A stretch of 53,568 nt of DNA, taken from the NCBI GenBank assembly GCA_910583945.1, contig CAJTYF010000007.1, positions 1-53,568 of the forward strand, read 5' to 3'. Source of the DNA: an uncultured Bacilli bacterium (GTDB lineage Bacteria > Bacillota_I > Bacilli_A > RF39 > UBA660). The translations under genes were made by a program, and so were the position numbers. Position 1 is the stretch's first letter, and every line of letters begins with the position of its first letter. Below are positions 24,210-32,799 of this stretch, piece by piece. Below the pieces are notes generated by a model. The model was not told where the DNA came from. It was given only the letters and a program-made list of their open reading frames with translations, and ran no database searches.

Positions 24210-25334
24210 CTATTTCTGTTTTAGTCCTTTTTTATCTAATTTTCCATTGATGAATTCTTTAAACAAAGCATAAAGAATAGAAGCCAGTGGAAGACCAACA
24301 AGCATCCCGACAATACCAAACAAACTTCCTCCTACACTAATAGCAAGTAGAGTCCACATAGGAGATAACCCTACCGATTTCCCTACCACTTTTGGATAAA
24401 TAAAATTCCCTTCAATTTGTTGTACAACTTGGAAAACAATTATAAAAATAAGAGCATCTAAAGGTTCAGAAGTAAAAATTAAAATAGCGCCTATAACCAT
24501 GGCAATCAAAGCACCAAAGATAGGAATTAAAGCGGTAATAGCGGTTAAAACTGAGATAATTAAAGTATAAGGGAATTGGAAAAGTGATAACGCCAAAAAC
24601 ATAAGAAGACCTAAAAGAGCCGCTTCTAAACATTGACCAGTAATAAATTTAGTAAAAGTTTTATTAACTTGTTGACCAATAGTAAATACTTTTTCAGCTT
24701 GTTTTTTATTAAAAAGAGCTAAAATAACTTTTCTACTTCCTTCACTTAAATATTCTTTACAACTAAGCATATAAATTGCGAAAATAATCGCTGTAAAAAA
24801 AGTAATAAATCCAGAAATAAGACTTCCAACAAAGCCCGAAGCGCTACTTAATAAATAATTTAAAACGTTAGATAACAAATCAGTCATCGTCCCACTATTA
24901 GAGAAAAACGTTTCTATTTCACTTTGCATTTTAGGATACTGATTCAATAAATCTAAAATATAATTTTTCGTATTTTCGATTAAAGTTGGAAGATTATTAA
25001 TAAGTAAGGCAATATTGTCTATCAATTGAGGAAGAAGTAAAAAAGCAATAAGAACCAAAACAAAAATAAATATAAGTAAAGAAATTGAAATAGAAAGAAT
25101 TCTTAAACGCTCTTTTCTTATTTTAACTCTTTTACAAAGAAAAGTTTCTATTTTATTAACTAAAATATTTAAAATAAAAGCGAGAACGCCTCCTAAAATA
25201 AAAGGAAGAAAAACAAAATAAATTTTATTAAAAAAACGAAGAAGCACATCAAGATGATGAATTCCCCAAAAAGAAACCACAAAAATTAAAATCAATAAAA
25301 TAAGCTGTTTCATTCCTAAAACGTTTTTTTTCAT
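24210..25334 (-). CDS. AI-2E family (PerM/YtvI-like) membrane protein
   Basis: 374 residues, about eight membrane segments in the family layout: two pairs of N-terminal segments, a polar extracellular segment (about 110-150), then a C-terminal block with ALIPIFGALIAMVIGAI and QQIEGNFIYPKVVGKSVGLSP, the most conserved family motif. Members are proposed exporters of diverse small solutes; the substrate is unknown. GGGGTGA precedes the ATG. Probable first gene of an operon with 23725, TtcA-like and YtxH. Confidence 0.9.
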   Translation of the reverse strand: MKKNVLGMKQLILLILIFVVSFWGIHHLDVLLRFFNKIYFVFLPFILGGVLAFILNILVNKIETFLCKRVKIRKERLRILSISISLLIFIFVLVLIAFLLLPQLIDNIALLINNLPTLIENTKNYILDLLNQYPKMQSEIETFFSNSGTMTDLLSNVLNYLLSSASGFVGSLISGFITFFTAIIFAIYMLSCKEYLSEGSRKVILALFNKKQAEKVFTIGQQVNKTFTKFITGQCLEAALLGLLMFLALSLFQFPYTLIISVLTAITALIPIFGALIAMVIGAILIFTSEPLDALIFIIVFQVVQQIEGNFIYPKVVGKSVGLSPMWTLLAISVGGSLFGIVGMLVGLPLASILYALFKEFINGKLDKKGLKQK

Positions 25335-25395
25335 ACAATTTCACCCCTAAATCATAAATTGGCTTTATTTTATCTCAGTTTCTATTTTTTGTCTA

Positions 25396-25422
25396 TAAAA
25401 AAAAGCTCTTTTAAAAGCTTTT
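25396..25422 (-). terminator. terminator of tRNA-Glu
   Basis: Minus strand AAAAGCT-tttaaaag-AGCTTTT followed by TTTTT, ten bases after the tRNA 3' end. Confidence 0.7.
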
Positions 25423-25431
25423 AATGTCTAT

Positions 25432-25508
25432 TGGTAGGATGTACGGGTTTCGAACCCGTGAATACCACCTTGAGAGGGTGGCGTGTTAAACCCCTTCACC
25501 AACATCCC
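25432..25508 (-). tRNA. tRNA-Glu (anticodon CTC)
   Basis: Minus strand begins GGGATGTTGGTGAAGG and ends ACATCCTACCA. Anticodon stem CCACC/GGTGG with loop CTCTCAA gives anticodon CTC. D loop and T arm (ACGGGTTCGAAACCCGT) agree with tRNA-Glu. The first acceptor pair is G-U. CCA is encoded. Confidence 0.9.
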
Positions 25509-25509
25509 A

Positions 25510-25541
25510 AAAAATAATGCCTTTTTCTTAAGACATTATTA
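25510..25541 (-). terminator. terminator of the 25576 gene
   Basis: Minus strand AATAATG-tcttaagaaaaagg-CATTATT followed by TTTT, between the stop of that gene and the tRNA. The tRNA therefore needs another promoter or is produced by read-through. Confidence 0.55.
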
Positions 25542-25575
25542 TGTTATCATACCTACATTCTTTTTTCAATAGCAA

Positions 25576-25989
25576 TTAACGTCCTCTACTTTCCGTTGCT
25601 GTTTTATCATCTGGAAGCAAAGCTTTTAAATCTTCAACAGTTTGTGGAACATAGCCACGTAATTGTTCAGTAGTAAAACCTATTCTATTTAGTTCAATAC
25701 TAGCTCGAACAATTTGTTCATTGATAGATAAATCATCTTCAGGACGATAAGGCATTAAATATTTTCCTATTTGCTTTCCCTGAAATAAAAGTAATTTTTC
25801 TAAAGGCTTAAGATAATACCTGTCAGCAATCTGATACCTTTGTTTTAAACGTTGTCTCATATTTTCATCTAGAATAGTATGAAATTCACTAGGTTTCATA
25901 TAGAGAAAAGATTGCATTTTTTCTTCTGTATCCATTGAATCTAATAAAGCTTTCATATCCTCCATTGAAAAATCAAATTCGTCATCCAT
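25576..25989 (-). CDS. hypothetical acidic protein, 137 residues
   Basis: Begins MDDEFDFSMEDMKALLDSMD and is helical, soluble and acidic at the N-terminus, ending in KTATESRGR. AGGAGTGATAAT precedes the ATG. No family recognised. It is monocistronic, between two terminators. Confidence 0.6.
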   Translation of the reverse strand: MDDEFDFSMEDMKALLDSMDTEEKMQSFLYMKPSEFHTILDENMRQRLKQRYQIADRYYLKPLEKLLLFQGKQIGKYLMPYRPEDDLSINEQIVRASIELNRIGFTTEQLRGYVPQTVEDLKALLPDDKTATESRGR

Positions 25990-26069
25990 ATTATCACTCC
26001 TATTCTATATTTATTATACCCAAATCATAAATTTAATAAAAGGATTTTCGTCTAATTTACGTCAAATAA

Positions 26070-26432
26070 TTATTCCTTCTCTAAATCAATAGAATCATAA
26101 GCCCCTAAATCATACACTTGATACCCCAAACCTTTTAAAGTATTATAAGCCAGTTTACTTCTATTGCCACTTCGACAATAAACGAGCAATACTTTACTTT
26201 TATCAAGAAAAGAGAGATTTTCACGAATCACATCATGAGGAATATTTAAAGCCCCAACTAAGTGCCCCTTACTAAATTCTTCCTCTGATCGAACATCCAA
26301 AAGAATATAATTATTTTCAGAAATAATTTGTTCCAATGTTTTTTCTTCTTGAACCTTAGATTCAGAACTTTTACACCCTGTAATACAAAAAATAAAAAGT
26401 AAACATCCCAAAATAAAAATAATCTTTTTCAT
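26070..26432 (-). CDS. rhodanese-domain lipoprotein
   Basis: 120 residues: lipoprotein signal peptide with lipobox CITGC (Cys about 20), then a single rhodanese domain with LLDVRSEEEFSKGHLVGALNIP and active-site loop VYCRSGNRS. The Cys suggests sulfur transfer or a redox role outside the membrane. The ATG used has AAGGAG upstream; an ATG three codons earlier has none. Confidence 0.9.
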   Translation of the reverse strand: MKKIIFILGCLLFIFCITGCKSSESKVQEEKTLEQIISENNYILLDVRSEEEFSKGHLVGALNIPHDVIRENLSFLDKSKVLLVYCRSGNRSKLAYNTLKGLGYQVYDLGAYDSIDLEKE

Positions 26433-26466
26433 AAAATACACTCCTTATACACGGTTTTATTATAAC

Positions 26467-26497
26467 ATAAAAAAAGTAAAACTGTGTTTACTTTAAA
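26467..26497 (-). terminator. terminator after the VOC gene
   Basis: Minus strand AAAGTAAA-cacagt-TTTACTTT followed by TTTT. Confidence 0.7.
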
Positions 26498-26499
26498 AT

Positions 26500-26880
26500 T
26501 TAATCAGCAAGGGTTAAAATAAAACCATTATTATCAAAAATAGCAAATTCATTTTTACCATAAAAAGTTTTATGAAGTTCACTTGCTAGTTGAACCTTCT
26601 CTTTTAAGATATCATACAGCTCCAAAACATTAGATACCGTAATAAACAAGGTTAAACAAGGTTTAATTTCTTCACAATCTAAGCTTGGGTACTCTTGAAT
26701 CAAATTTTTTTGTTCTTGAAACATAAGCGTAATGTTATCTTTCTTAAGAATAGTAAATTGTAAATCTTCTCCCGTTTCTGGTATCGTTAATACTTTTTGA
26801 AAGCCCAACATCTCTTCATAAAATTTTAGCGTTTCAAATACACTCTTAACCATTAAATTTGGTGTTAAATTTTCATACAT
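26500..26880 (-). CDS. VOC superfamily (glyoxalase/bleomycin-resistance fold) protein
   Basis: 126 residues with the two beta-alpha-beta-beta-beta modules of the vicinal oxygen chelate fold: LTPNLMVKSVFETLKFYEEM, GFQKVLTIPETGEDLQF, then LTLFITVSNVLELYDILK and FAIFDNNGFILTLAD. The metal-binding His/Glu set is incomplete, as in many YkcA-type members; substrate unknown. GGAGG precedes the ATG. The AraC-type gene immediately upstream, now frameshifted, was probably its partner. Confidence 0.85.
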   Translation of the reverse strand: MYENLTPNLMVKSVFETLKFYEEMLGFQKVLTIPETGEDLQFTILKKDNITLMFQEQKNLIQEYPSLDCEEIKPCLTLFITVSNVLELYDILKEKVQLASELHKTFYGKNEFAIFDNNGFILTLAD

Positions 26881-26944
26881 ATCTTTTTTCCTCCAACCTT
26901 AAAATAGCAAAAAAATAAAAAAACGTATTGTAAAAAAAAGACAT

Positions 26945-27707
26945 TTAATTTTGTATAAGTTCAAGTGGAGAAAAACCTGTATATCTTTTAATTTCTTTTA
27001 TAAAATGAGATTGATCATAAAAACCGCATAAATTCCATTAAATTTTTTTGTTCCAGTAACAAAGTTAAACACAAATGTAATCTTAAAATATTTAAAAGTA
27101 CTTTAGGAGACACACCATAATATTTCTTAAATATTCGATTCAAATGCCTTGAGTGATAGCCAAAAGTTTTAGCCATTTCATAAACTCGTTGTTCTCGTGG
27201 TTCTTTATACAACTTATCCACCCATAAAAGCATTCTTTTATCTTCTATATGTGTGACTTTTGATAACAAATAATCTTTTAATAATAGCTTTCTATTAAAA
27301 TCTTTTTTTATCATAAAAATATTTTTTAAAGTATCACTAGAATCAAGATCTTCAAAAAGAATAGGATGATCCATCACTTTTGATGCCTCTATATGAAACA
27401 TCAGAAAAAAACTACTTGGCTTTAAACGTACTCCCAGAATGTCAATTCTTTGCTTAAGTTCTAAAACCATCGTTTCTTTACTAAATCCAGCAAAGCATAT
27501 GATTTCATTTGTAAAATCAATAACAATATCAATACAAGCATCAGGTAAAATAGACAACGCTATCTCATTAGAGCAAATCCTTTTCGATTGCATACTCCAA
27601 AAACACATCACGTAATCCTTTAACTCTTCTATTTCCTGTTCTTGATAATCTACATTAATTTGAAACTCCTTATTTAATAAATAAGGAACTTGTTTAGGAT
27701 AAAACAT
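26945..27707 (-). pseudogene. AraC family regulator with a frameshift in the second HTH
   Basis: The first 230 residues read normally: N-terminal ligand-type domain and the first HTH (VYEMAKTFGYHSRHLNRIFKKYYGVSP). At 27020-27030 the frame fails (LMEFMRFL, stop). The next frame resumes with CGFYDQSHFIKEIKRYTGFS and PLELIQN then TAA at 26945. In intact members about four residues (like IAYE) stand before CGFYDQSHF, so a small deletion of about 11 bases is the likely lesion. The second DNA-recognition half is detached, so the regulator is probably inactive. Confidence 0.82.
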
Positions 27708-27719
27708 AAACGTACCAAA

Positions 27720-27746
27720 ATTAAAAAAAGTTCTAAATCAGAACTT
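27720..27746 (-). terminator. terminator after the lipoprotein gene
   Basis: Minus strand AAAGTTCT-gattt-AGAACTTT followed by TTTT. Confidence 0.7.
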
Positions 27747-28201
27747 TATTTTGTACAAGTTGCTCCAACACTTGATGATTCATACATAGCTTTGATATCA
27801 TCAATTTTGATTTTACCATCTTTAATTAATTGAGCATTAGCACTATCAATTTCAATCATTTTTTTAGTGTCTACTTTACTGTAATCAACTTCTAAAGTAC
27901 TTGTTAAAGTATCACCGTCGATTTTAAGCTCATAATTATAATGTTCAACATCTTTATAAGGTTCATAAATAGCTTCAACAGCTTCCTTATAATTTTCTAG
28001 AACATCTTTAGAACTACTTGTTACTTTTTCTATAGATTTTACTTTACTTACGGTATCTTTTGAATACTCTACTTCATAACGTAAATCCATACCTAAACCA
28101 TTTTGGTTCATACTTCTTGTACATGTCATTGTTTTAGTTTCATTTCCACAACCAGTTAAACAAAACAAAGACACAACAATTAGCATCATTATTTTTTTCA
28201 T
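27746..28201 (-). CDS. lipoprotein, YehR/DUF1307-like
   Basis: 151 residues. Signal peptide with lipobox LTGC (Cys 18), then a beta-rich domain with CTRSMNQNGLGMDLRYEVEYS and a C-terminal Cys (GATCTK). The layout resembles the YehR family of small lipoproteins of unknown function. AAGAGGTG precedes the ATG. Confidence 0.75.
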   Translation of the reverse strand: MKKIMMLIVVSLFCLTGCGNETKTMTCTRSMNQNGLGMDLRYEVEYSKDTVSKVKSIEKVTSSSKDVLENYKEAVEAIYEPYKDVEHYNYELKIDGDTLTSTLEVDYSKVDTKKMIEIDSANAQLIKDGKIKIDDIKAMYESSSVGATCTK

Positions 28202-28253
28202 ATAAACACCTCTTCCTATTTAATTGTATCATACACAATTAAAAAAATGTACA

Positions 28254-28280
28254 AAAAAAGTAGAAAAAGATCTACTTAAT
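28254..28280 (-). terminator. terminator of hsp20
   Basis: Minus strand AAGTAGA-tctttt-TCTACTT followed by TTTTT, overlapping the stop codon. Confidence 0.65.
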
Positions 28281-28692
28281 CAATTCGAACGTATTTTTTT
28301 TCTGGAAGTTCTTTCTTTTCCTCAACTTTAGGAATTTCTAATTTCAAAACACCATTATTAAATTGGGCACAAACATCTTCTGTTTCTAGAGCTTCTCCAA
28401 CATAAAAACTTCTTGAACACTCTCCAAAATACCTTTCACGGCGAACATATTTTCCCTCTTCTTTTTCATCTATCTCATTTTTCTTAGAAGCATGAATCGT
28501 TAAATAACCATTCTCTACATCTATTTTAATATCCTCTTTCTCATAACCTGGCAAATCAACAATGATAGAAAAACATTCTTCATTTTCCTTAATATCCGTT
28601 TTCATTACTTTTGTTTCACTTTCTCTAAAAAACGGATCACTAAAAATATCTTCTAAAAGTCCAAAATCATTTCTTCTTGGTATCATCATCAT
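28276..28692 (-). CDS. small heat shock protein, Hsp20/alpha-crystallin
   Basis: 138 residues. The alpha-crystallin domain runs from MKTDIKENEECFSIIVDLPG to FNNGVLKLEIPK, with conserved G-V-L. ATP-independent chaperone that holds unfolding proteins. It is the only gene near a CIRCE operator here, so HrcA should control it. The ATG at 28692 is used; a TTG at 28698 is an alternative, as GAAAGGA suits both. Confidence 0.93.
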   Translation of the reverse strand: MMMIPRRNDFGLLEDIFSDPFFRESETKVMKTDIKENEECFSIIVDLPGYEKEDIKIDVENGYLTIHASKKNEIDEKEEGKYVRRERYFGECSRSFYVGEALETEDVCAQFNNGVLKLEIPKVEEKKELPEKKYVRID

Positions 28693-28764
28693 AAACAATC
28701 ATTTCCTTTCTTTTTTATAATACACAATACCCGCAAAAAGTATACTAGAACTTTTTACAAATTA

Positions 28765-28793
28765 ATCATATCACAATCTTTTAGCACTGTCAA
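28765..28793 (-). promoter_or_regulatory. promoter of hsp20
   Basis: Minus strand TTGACA (28793-28788), 17-base spacer, TATGAT (28770-28765). The -35 lies inside the CIRCE element. Confidence 0.8.
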
Positions 28794-28807
28794 TATCAAA
28801 GTGCTAA
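28781..28807. promoter_or_regulatory. CIRCE element (HrcA operator)
   Basis: TTAGCACTG-N9-AAGTGCTAA, matching TTAGCACTC-N9-GAGTGCTAA except for the innermost base of each arm. It covers the -35 of the hsp20 promoter, as in HrcA-repressed genes. Confidence 0.92.
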
Positions 28808-28812
28808 TCATT

Positions 28813-30039
28813 TTAATCTGGAACTTTCATAATAAAATAACCTTGACTCACTTCATCTCCATTATAGGCATACAATTTTCCCTTGCTCACTCCTAAATGA
28901 TTGTATTTAATAGCAAGAATTCCTTTTTCGTTACTTTTGGAATTTCTTGTTCCATCGTACACCACTTTAAATTTACCATCACTTAAATACTCAACATCTG
29001 TAATGACAACCTCTCCCTCATTCACAGTAGTTACTACTCTTAAAGTACTTGGAATTTTTTGTTTCACATTCTCTTGAAAAGTATGATAAACCTCTTTATT
29101 ATAAATTGTTTCATGATCGATAACATAATTTCCATCTTTTCGAGCTTCTTCTAAAGAGTAATCATTAGGAAGAAGTTCTAACTTTCGAAATTGAGTATCA
29201 ATAGAACAAGAATTCCCGATACCATAATTAATAAATACTTTATTAAAAATTTTTCCTTTAATAAGACCATACTCAGTAATCGTATAGTCCTGTTCTTGAT
29301 TATAATAATACTTCTTTCCATCACAATCTAAAACTTCATATTGACTAATAATTTTTTCCATTTCTTTTTTTAAAGAGTCGTAGCTTCGAGGTCCAGAAAA
29401 AATAGCATTATAATTACAACATTCTTCACTTAATTTCATAAACTTCGGTACATCAAGTCTTTTTTTAGATGCCTCTGATAAATGGGTACTTGTACCATAA
29501 GGATAATGATACAAAACAAATAAGCTCACTAGAAAAACGACAAAAAAGACCCATCTAATTTTAAACTTTTTTTTCTTTGGAACTTCCTTCTTTTCTTCCT
29601 CAAAAACATCTTTAATAATTTCTTTTCGTTTATTTTCAATTTCTAAATCTTGAATGGCCTTATCTTTTTCGATTTTTTTAGGCTTTTCTTTTACTTTTTT
29701 GGGAACTTTTGGTTCTACTTTCTTCTCTATTTTTTCTTTGGTTTGATTCTTTTTCGTTTTTTTGATTTCTTCTGATTTAGAAGAACTTATTTTATTCTTA
29801 ACTTGACTTTCTTTAACTTTTTTAACTTCATTTTTTTTAACCGTTTCTTTTTTTACGGAAGAACCTGTCTTTTTCTTGACTTCACTTGATTTCTTTTTTA
29901 CTTCTGTACTTTTATTTTTAATACTTTGAGTAACCTTTTTTTGAACTTTTTTCTTCTTGTTTTTAATCTCTCTTTTTTTCGTAGTCTGACGGTTTAATTG
30001 CTTTTTTTTCTTTTTTACATTTTTCTTCCTCTGTGCCAT
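28813..30039 (-). CDS. membrane protein with Lys-rich tail and DUF4362-like exterior domain
   Basis: 408 residues. Residues 1-160 are extremely rich in Lys, Glu and Ser, a disordered cytoplasmic tail. One membrane segment (IRWVFFVVFLVSLFVLYHY, about 165-185) leads to an extracellular domain. It has paired Cys (EECCNYNAIFSGPRSY) and a C-terminal part like DUF4362 (NYVIDHETIYNKEVYHTFQE, GEVVITDVEY, FKVVYDGTRNS). The tail may bind nucleic acid or acidic partners. The ATG with AAGGTG is used; a GTG nine bases earlier overlaps that site. Function unknown. Confidence 0.65.
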   Translation of the reverse strand: MAQRKKNVKKKKKQLNRQTTKKREIKNKKKKVQKKVTQSIKNKSTEVKKKSSEVKKKTGSSVKKETVKKNEVKKVKESQVKNKISSSKSEEIKKTKKNQTKEKIEKKVEPKVPKKVKEKPKKIEKDKAIQDLEIENKRKEIIKDVFEEEKKEVPKKKKFKIRWVFFVVFLVSLFVLYHYPYGTSTHLSEASKKRLDVPKFMKLSEECCNYNAIFSGPRSYDSLKKEMEKIISQYEVLDCDGKKYYYNQEQDYTITEYGLIKGKIFNKVFINYGIGNSCSIDTQFRKLELLPNDYSLEEARKDGNYVIDHETIYNKEVYHTFQENVKQKIPSTLRVVTTVNEGEVVITDVEYLSDGKFKVVYDGTRNSKSNEKGILAIKYNHLGVSKGKLYAYNGDEVSQGYFIMKVPD

Positions 30040-30134
30040 CTTCTTCACCTTATTTTCTTGGAAATATTATAACTAAATTAATAAAAAAAAGAAACTCTTT
30101 TTCATAAATTTTCCCCAAAAAAAAAGAGACGGCT

Positions 30135-31412
30135 TTATTCCTTGGGCTTTAAAATCGTCACTTCCATATTTTTTAAATCAATCTTCTCCATAACTTGAAG
30201 AACTTTATCATAAGTAATGGATTCAATTCGTTCTTTTAAATCATCAATAATATCCCCAAAAGAAATAATTTCCTCTTGCATCATTTCATTAACATTTTGA
30301 ATATCATCATAATTTAAAACCAATGTAGCAATACTTGAATTCACTTTTCTTTTAAAATTTTCTTCGGTCATTTTTAATTTCTTAAATTGATTCTTTACTT
30401 CTTTAATGGCATATTCAGGATAACTGGTCTCCATTGAAACCGTTAAAACAGCATAATCTCCACAAAAATGACGATTAAAGCTCAAATAATGAATCAATTC
30501 TTTTTCCATAAGCTCTTCTTTTAAATCACTCGTTGACCCAAAATTACTATTTAAAATTAAGGACAAAATAACTCTTAATTCGATAGGATCCATCGCTTTA
30601 AAGTTACTTAAAGGGATTTTAATAGAAATCTTAACTTTAGTATTTTCTACATTTCCAGTTATCTCACATTTCTCTTTAACCACATTCACAGGTTCTTTAA
30701 TCTTTTTCATCTTTGGTTGACGATAATTAGGAATTTTTTTCTTCTTTAATTGATTCTCTGCCACTTTAAAAACATCATAAGGATTTACATTCCCTGTCAC
30801 GATTAAAAACATATTTTCGGGATGATAAAACGTATTAAAAATAAGCTCAATATCCTCTAAAGTAATCTTTTTAATATCTTCTTTTTCTCCCGTTATGATT
30901 TCTTTATATTTATACTTATGGAAAACATTTTCATAGTTTTTATAAAAAATCTGACTATCAGGAGAATCCTTTTGCATTCCTAACTCTTCTAAAATAATAT
31001 TTCTTTCTTTATTGACATTTTTTTTATTAAAACAAGGGGTTAATACAAATTCTAACAAATGCTCTAAATTTTCTTTAATGGCTTGAGTCGTATAAACATG
31101 ATAGCACGTATATTCAAACGTTGTAAAAGCATTAACATCACTTCCATACTGATTAAAAAAATCCGTTGCGGTGGTTCCATCTGGCTCATAAAACTTCAAA
31201 TGTTCTATAAAATGAGCAATCCCACTAGGTACTTTATGGTACTTCACTTCATTATTATTCTTAAACTCTTGATGAATTGAACCATATTTTACACCAAGAG
31301 CCATAAACGTTCCTTTCACTTTATCATTTTTTAAAACGTATGTAGGCATTTTATCTAAAATCTTCTCATACCAAACGCTTTCATCTAATCCTTTTAAAAC
31401 AATTTCTCTCAT
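30135..31412 (-). CDS. ymfH: M16 family zinc peptidase, YmfH type
   Basis: 425 residues, insulinase/processing-peptidase fold. The inverted zinc site HFIEH (residues about 88-92) with the downstream Glu in NIILEELGMQKD is intact, so this is the catalytic partner. Starts in an ATGA overlap with the upstream M16 gene, as in the Bacillus ymfF-ymfH pair. It probably cleaves peptides; substrate unknown. Confidence 0.9.
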   Translation of the reverse strand: MREIVLKGLDESVWYEKILDKMPTYVLKNDKVKGTFMALGVKYGSIHQEFKNNNEVKYHKVPSGIAHFIEHLKFYEPDGTTATDFFNQYGSDVNAFTTFEYTCYHVYTTQAIKENLEHLLEFVLTPCFNKKNVNKERNIILEELGMQKDSPDSQIFYKNYENVFHKYKYKEIITGEKEDIKKITLEDIELIFNTFYHPENMFLIVTGNVNPYDVFKVAENQLKKKKIPNYRQPKMKKIKEPVNVVKEKCEITGNVENTKVKISIKIPLSNFKAMDPIELRVILSLILNSNFGSTSDLKEELMEKELIHYLSFNRHFCGDYAVLTVSMETSYPEYAIKEVKNQFKKLKMTEENFKRKVNSSIATLVLNYDDIQNVNEMMQEEIISFGDIIDDLKERIESITYDKVLQVMEKIDLKNMEVTILKPKE

Positions 31413-32680
31413 TTGTCATCCCCCTTACTTTCGAGCTCATACACAAAATTAATTTTAAATTTTTTTCCTAAATTAACCAAATCTTTTAAAGTCACCAAGT
31501 CGTATTTTTCTTTTAAATCTTTATAAAGAGGCGTACCCGTAATACTATGAAAAGCATAGTTATTCATCAAACTATTTTGATTATCAACGACAATATCTAA
31601 CGAAGTATAAAGTTGTTTTTTTGCAGTACAAAATTCTTCATTACTAATCTTTCCACTCATCATTTCTTTCATGCTCTTTTTAATCAATTTAATTGCCAGA
31701 GGAACATTCTTTTTATCTAAACCCACGTAAACATAATACATATTATCATATTTTGAAACAATAGACGATACACTATAACAAAGTTCATTTTCTTCTCTTA
31801 AAGCTTTATAAAGTTTTGAATTCAATCCTCCGCTACATAAAATTTCATCAAACAGAGTAAGGGTTATAAATCGCTCTTCTTTGGTTAAATCTTTCATATT
31901 AAATCCAACAACTAAACTGGTTTGGTTAAAATCAGCCGTTTCTTTTACTTTTAACTCACGACTTCGTCTTTTATTATCAACATAAGGATCTAACGCATGA
32001 TTTTTCATACAACGATTATGGAAATGCTCACTAATAATTTTATTCACTTCATCCATATCCAAATTTCCGATAATATAAATATTACACAAACTTTTAGAAT
32101 AAAATTTATGATAATAGTCATACAAAGTCTCTGGCGTAATTTTTAAAACTTCTTCTTTCGTTCCTAGAATACTTTTAGAAGTAATAGAATCTTTATCCAT
32201 ATGATACAATGCTCTTCTAAAAGCATAATTAACTGGATTTTCTTTAATCGATTCAATATCCGCTAAAATTCTTTTTTGAATAATTTTAAACGTACGCTCG
32301 TCAAAACTCTTATCTAAAAGATTTGGATTTTCAATTACTTCAAATGGAAACTGTAAAACATTTCTCAAATAGTGTTCATCTTGCACAAAACTAGGATTTA
32401 AAAAATCTAAAACAAAATTTGAAAGCACCATATTTCCAACTTTACTCGTCACTCCATAGAAAAAAGATTGATAAAGCTCTTCTAATTTAATAACCATATC
32501 TTTACGCTTGGGGTATTTTTTAGAAGAATGGCAAAGCATATCCACTAAAAAGTTTCTTAAAGCAAACTCCTCTGAACAAGCATTATCATAAAACATAATT
32601 TCCATATGGCAATTTTTAAACTTATCGGTTTTAATTGTATAAACATTATAAGTATCAAATTCAAACTTTTTGTATTTCAT
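31409..32680 (-). CDS. ymfF: M16 family protein without zinc site, YmfF type
   Basis: 423 residues of the M16 fold. No HxxEH is present; the equivalent region reads FALRNFLVDMLCHSSKKYPKR. Such a subunit pairs with an active one to form the closed chamber. The start used has AGAGGTGG before the ATG; the frame is open nine codons further. It ends with TGA inside the next gene's start. Confidence 0.88.
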   Translation of the reverse strand: MKYKKFEFDTYNVYTIKTDKFKNCHMEIMFYDNACSEEFALRNFLVDMLCHSSKKYPKRKDMVIKLEELYQSFFYGVTSKVGNMVLSNFVLDFLNPSFVQDEHYLRNVLQFPFEVIENPNLLDKSFDERTFKIIQKRILADIESIKENPVNYAFRRALYHMDKDSITSKSILGTKEEVLKITPETLYDYYHKFYSKSLCNIYIIGNLDMDEVNKIISEHFHNRCMKNHALDPYVDNKRRSRELKVKETADFNQTSLVVGFNMKDLTKEERFITLTLFDEILCSGGLNSKLYKALREENELCYSVSSIVSKYDNMYYVYVGLDKKNVPLAIKLIKKSMKEMMSGKISNEEFCTAKKQLYTSLDIVVDNQNSLMNNYAFHSITGTPLYKDLKEKYDLVTLKDLVNLGKKFKINFVYELESKGDDK

Positions 32681-32767
32681 GTTCCACCTCTTCCTTTTAG
32701 TATACACATAAAATTTATAATTATATATTATAACATGAAATTTAATTTTTCTACACCGAAAACACTA

Positions 32768-32799
32768 GAAAAAAATAGTTAGCATTCACTAACTATTTT
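32768..32799 (-). terminator. strong terminator after the coiled-coil gene
   Basis: Minus strand 11-bp stem AAAATAGTTAG / CTAACTATTTT with a six-base loop, followed by TTTC; it overlaps the stop codon. Confidence 0.8.
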
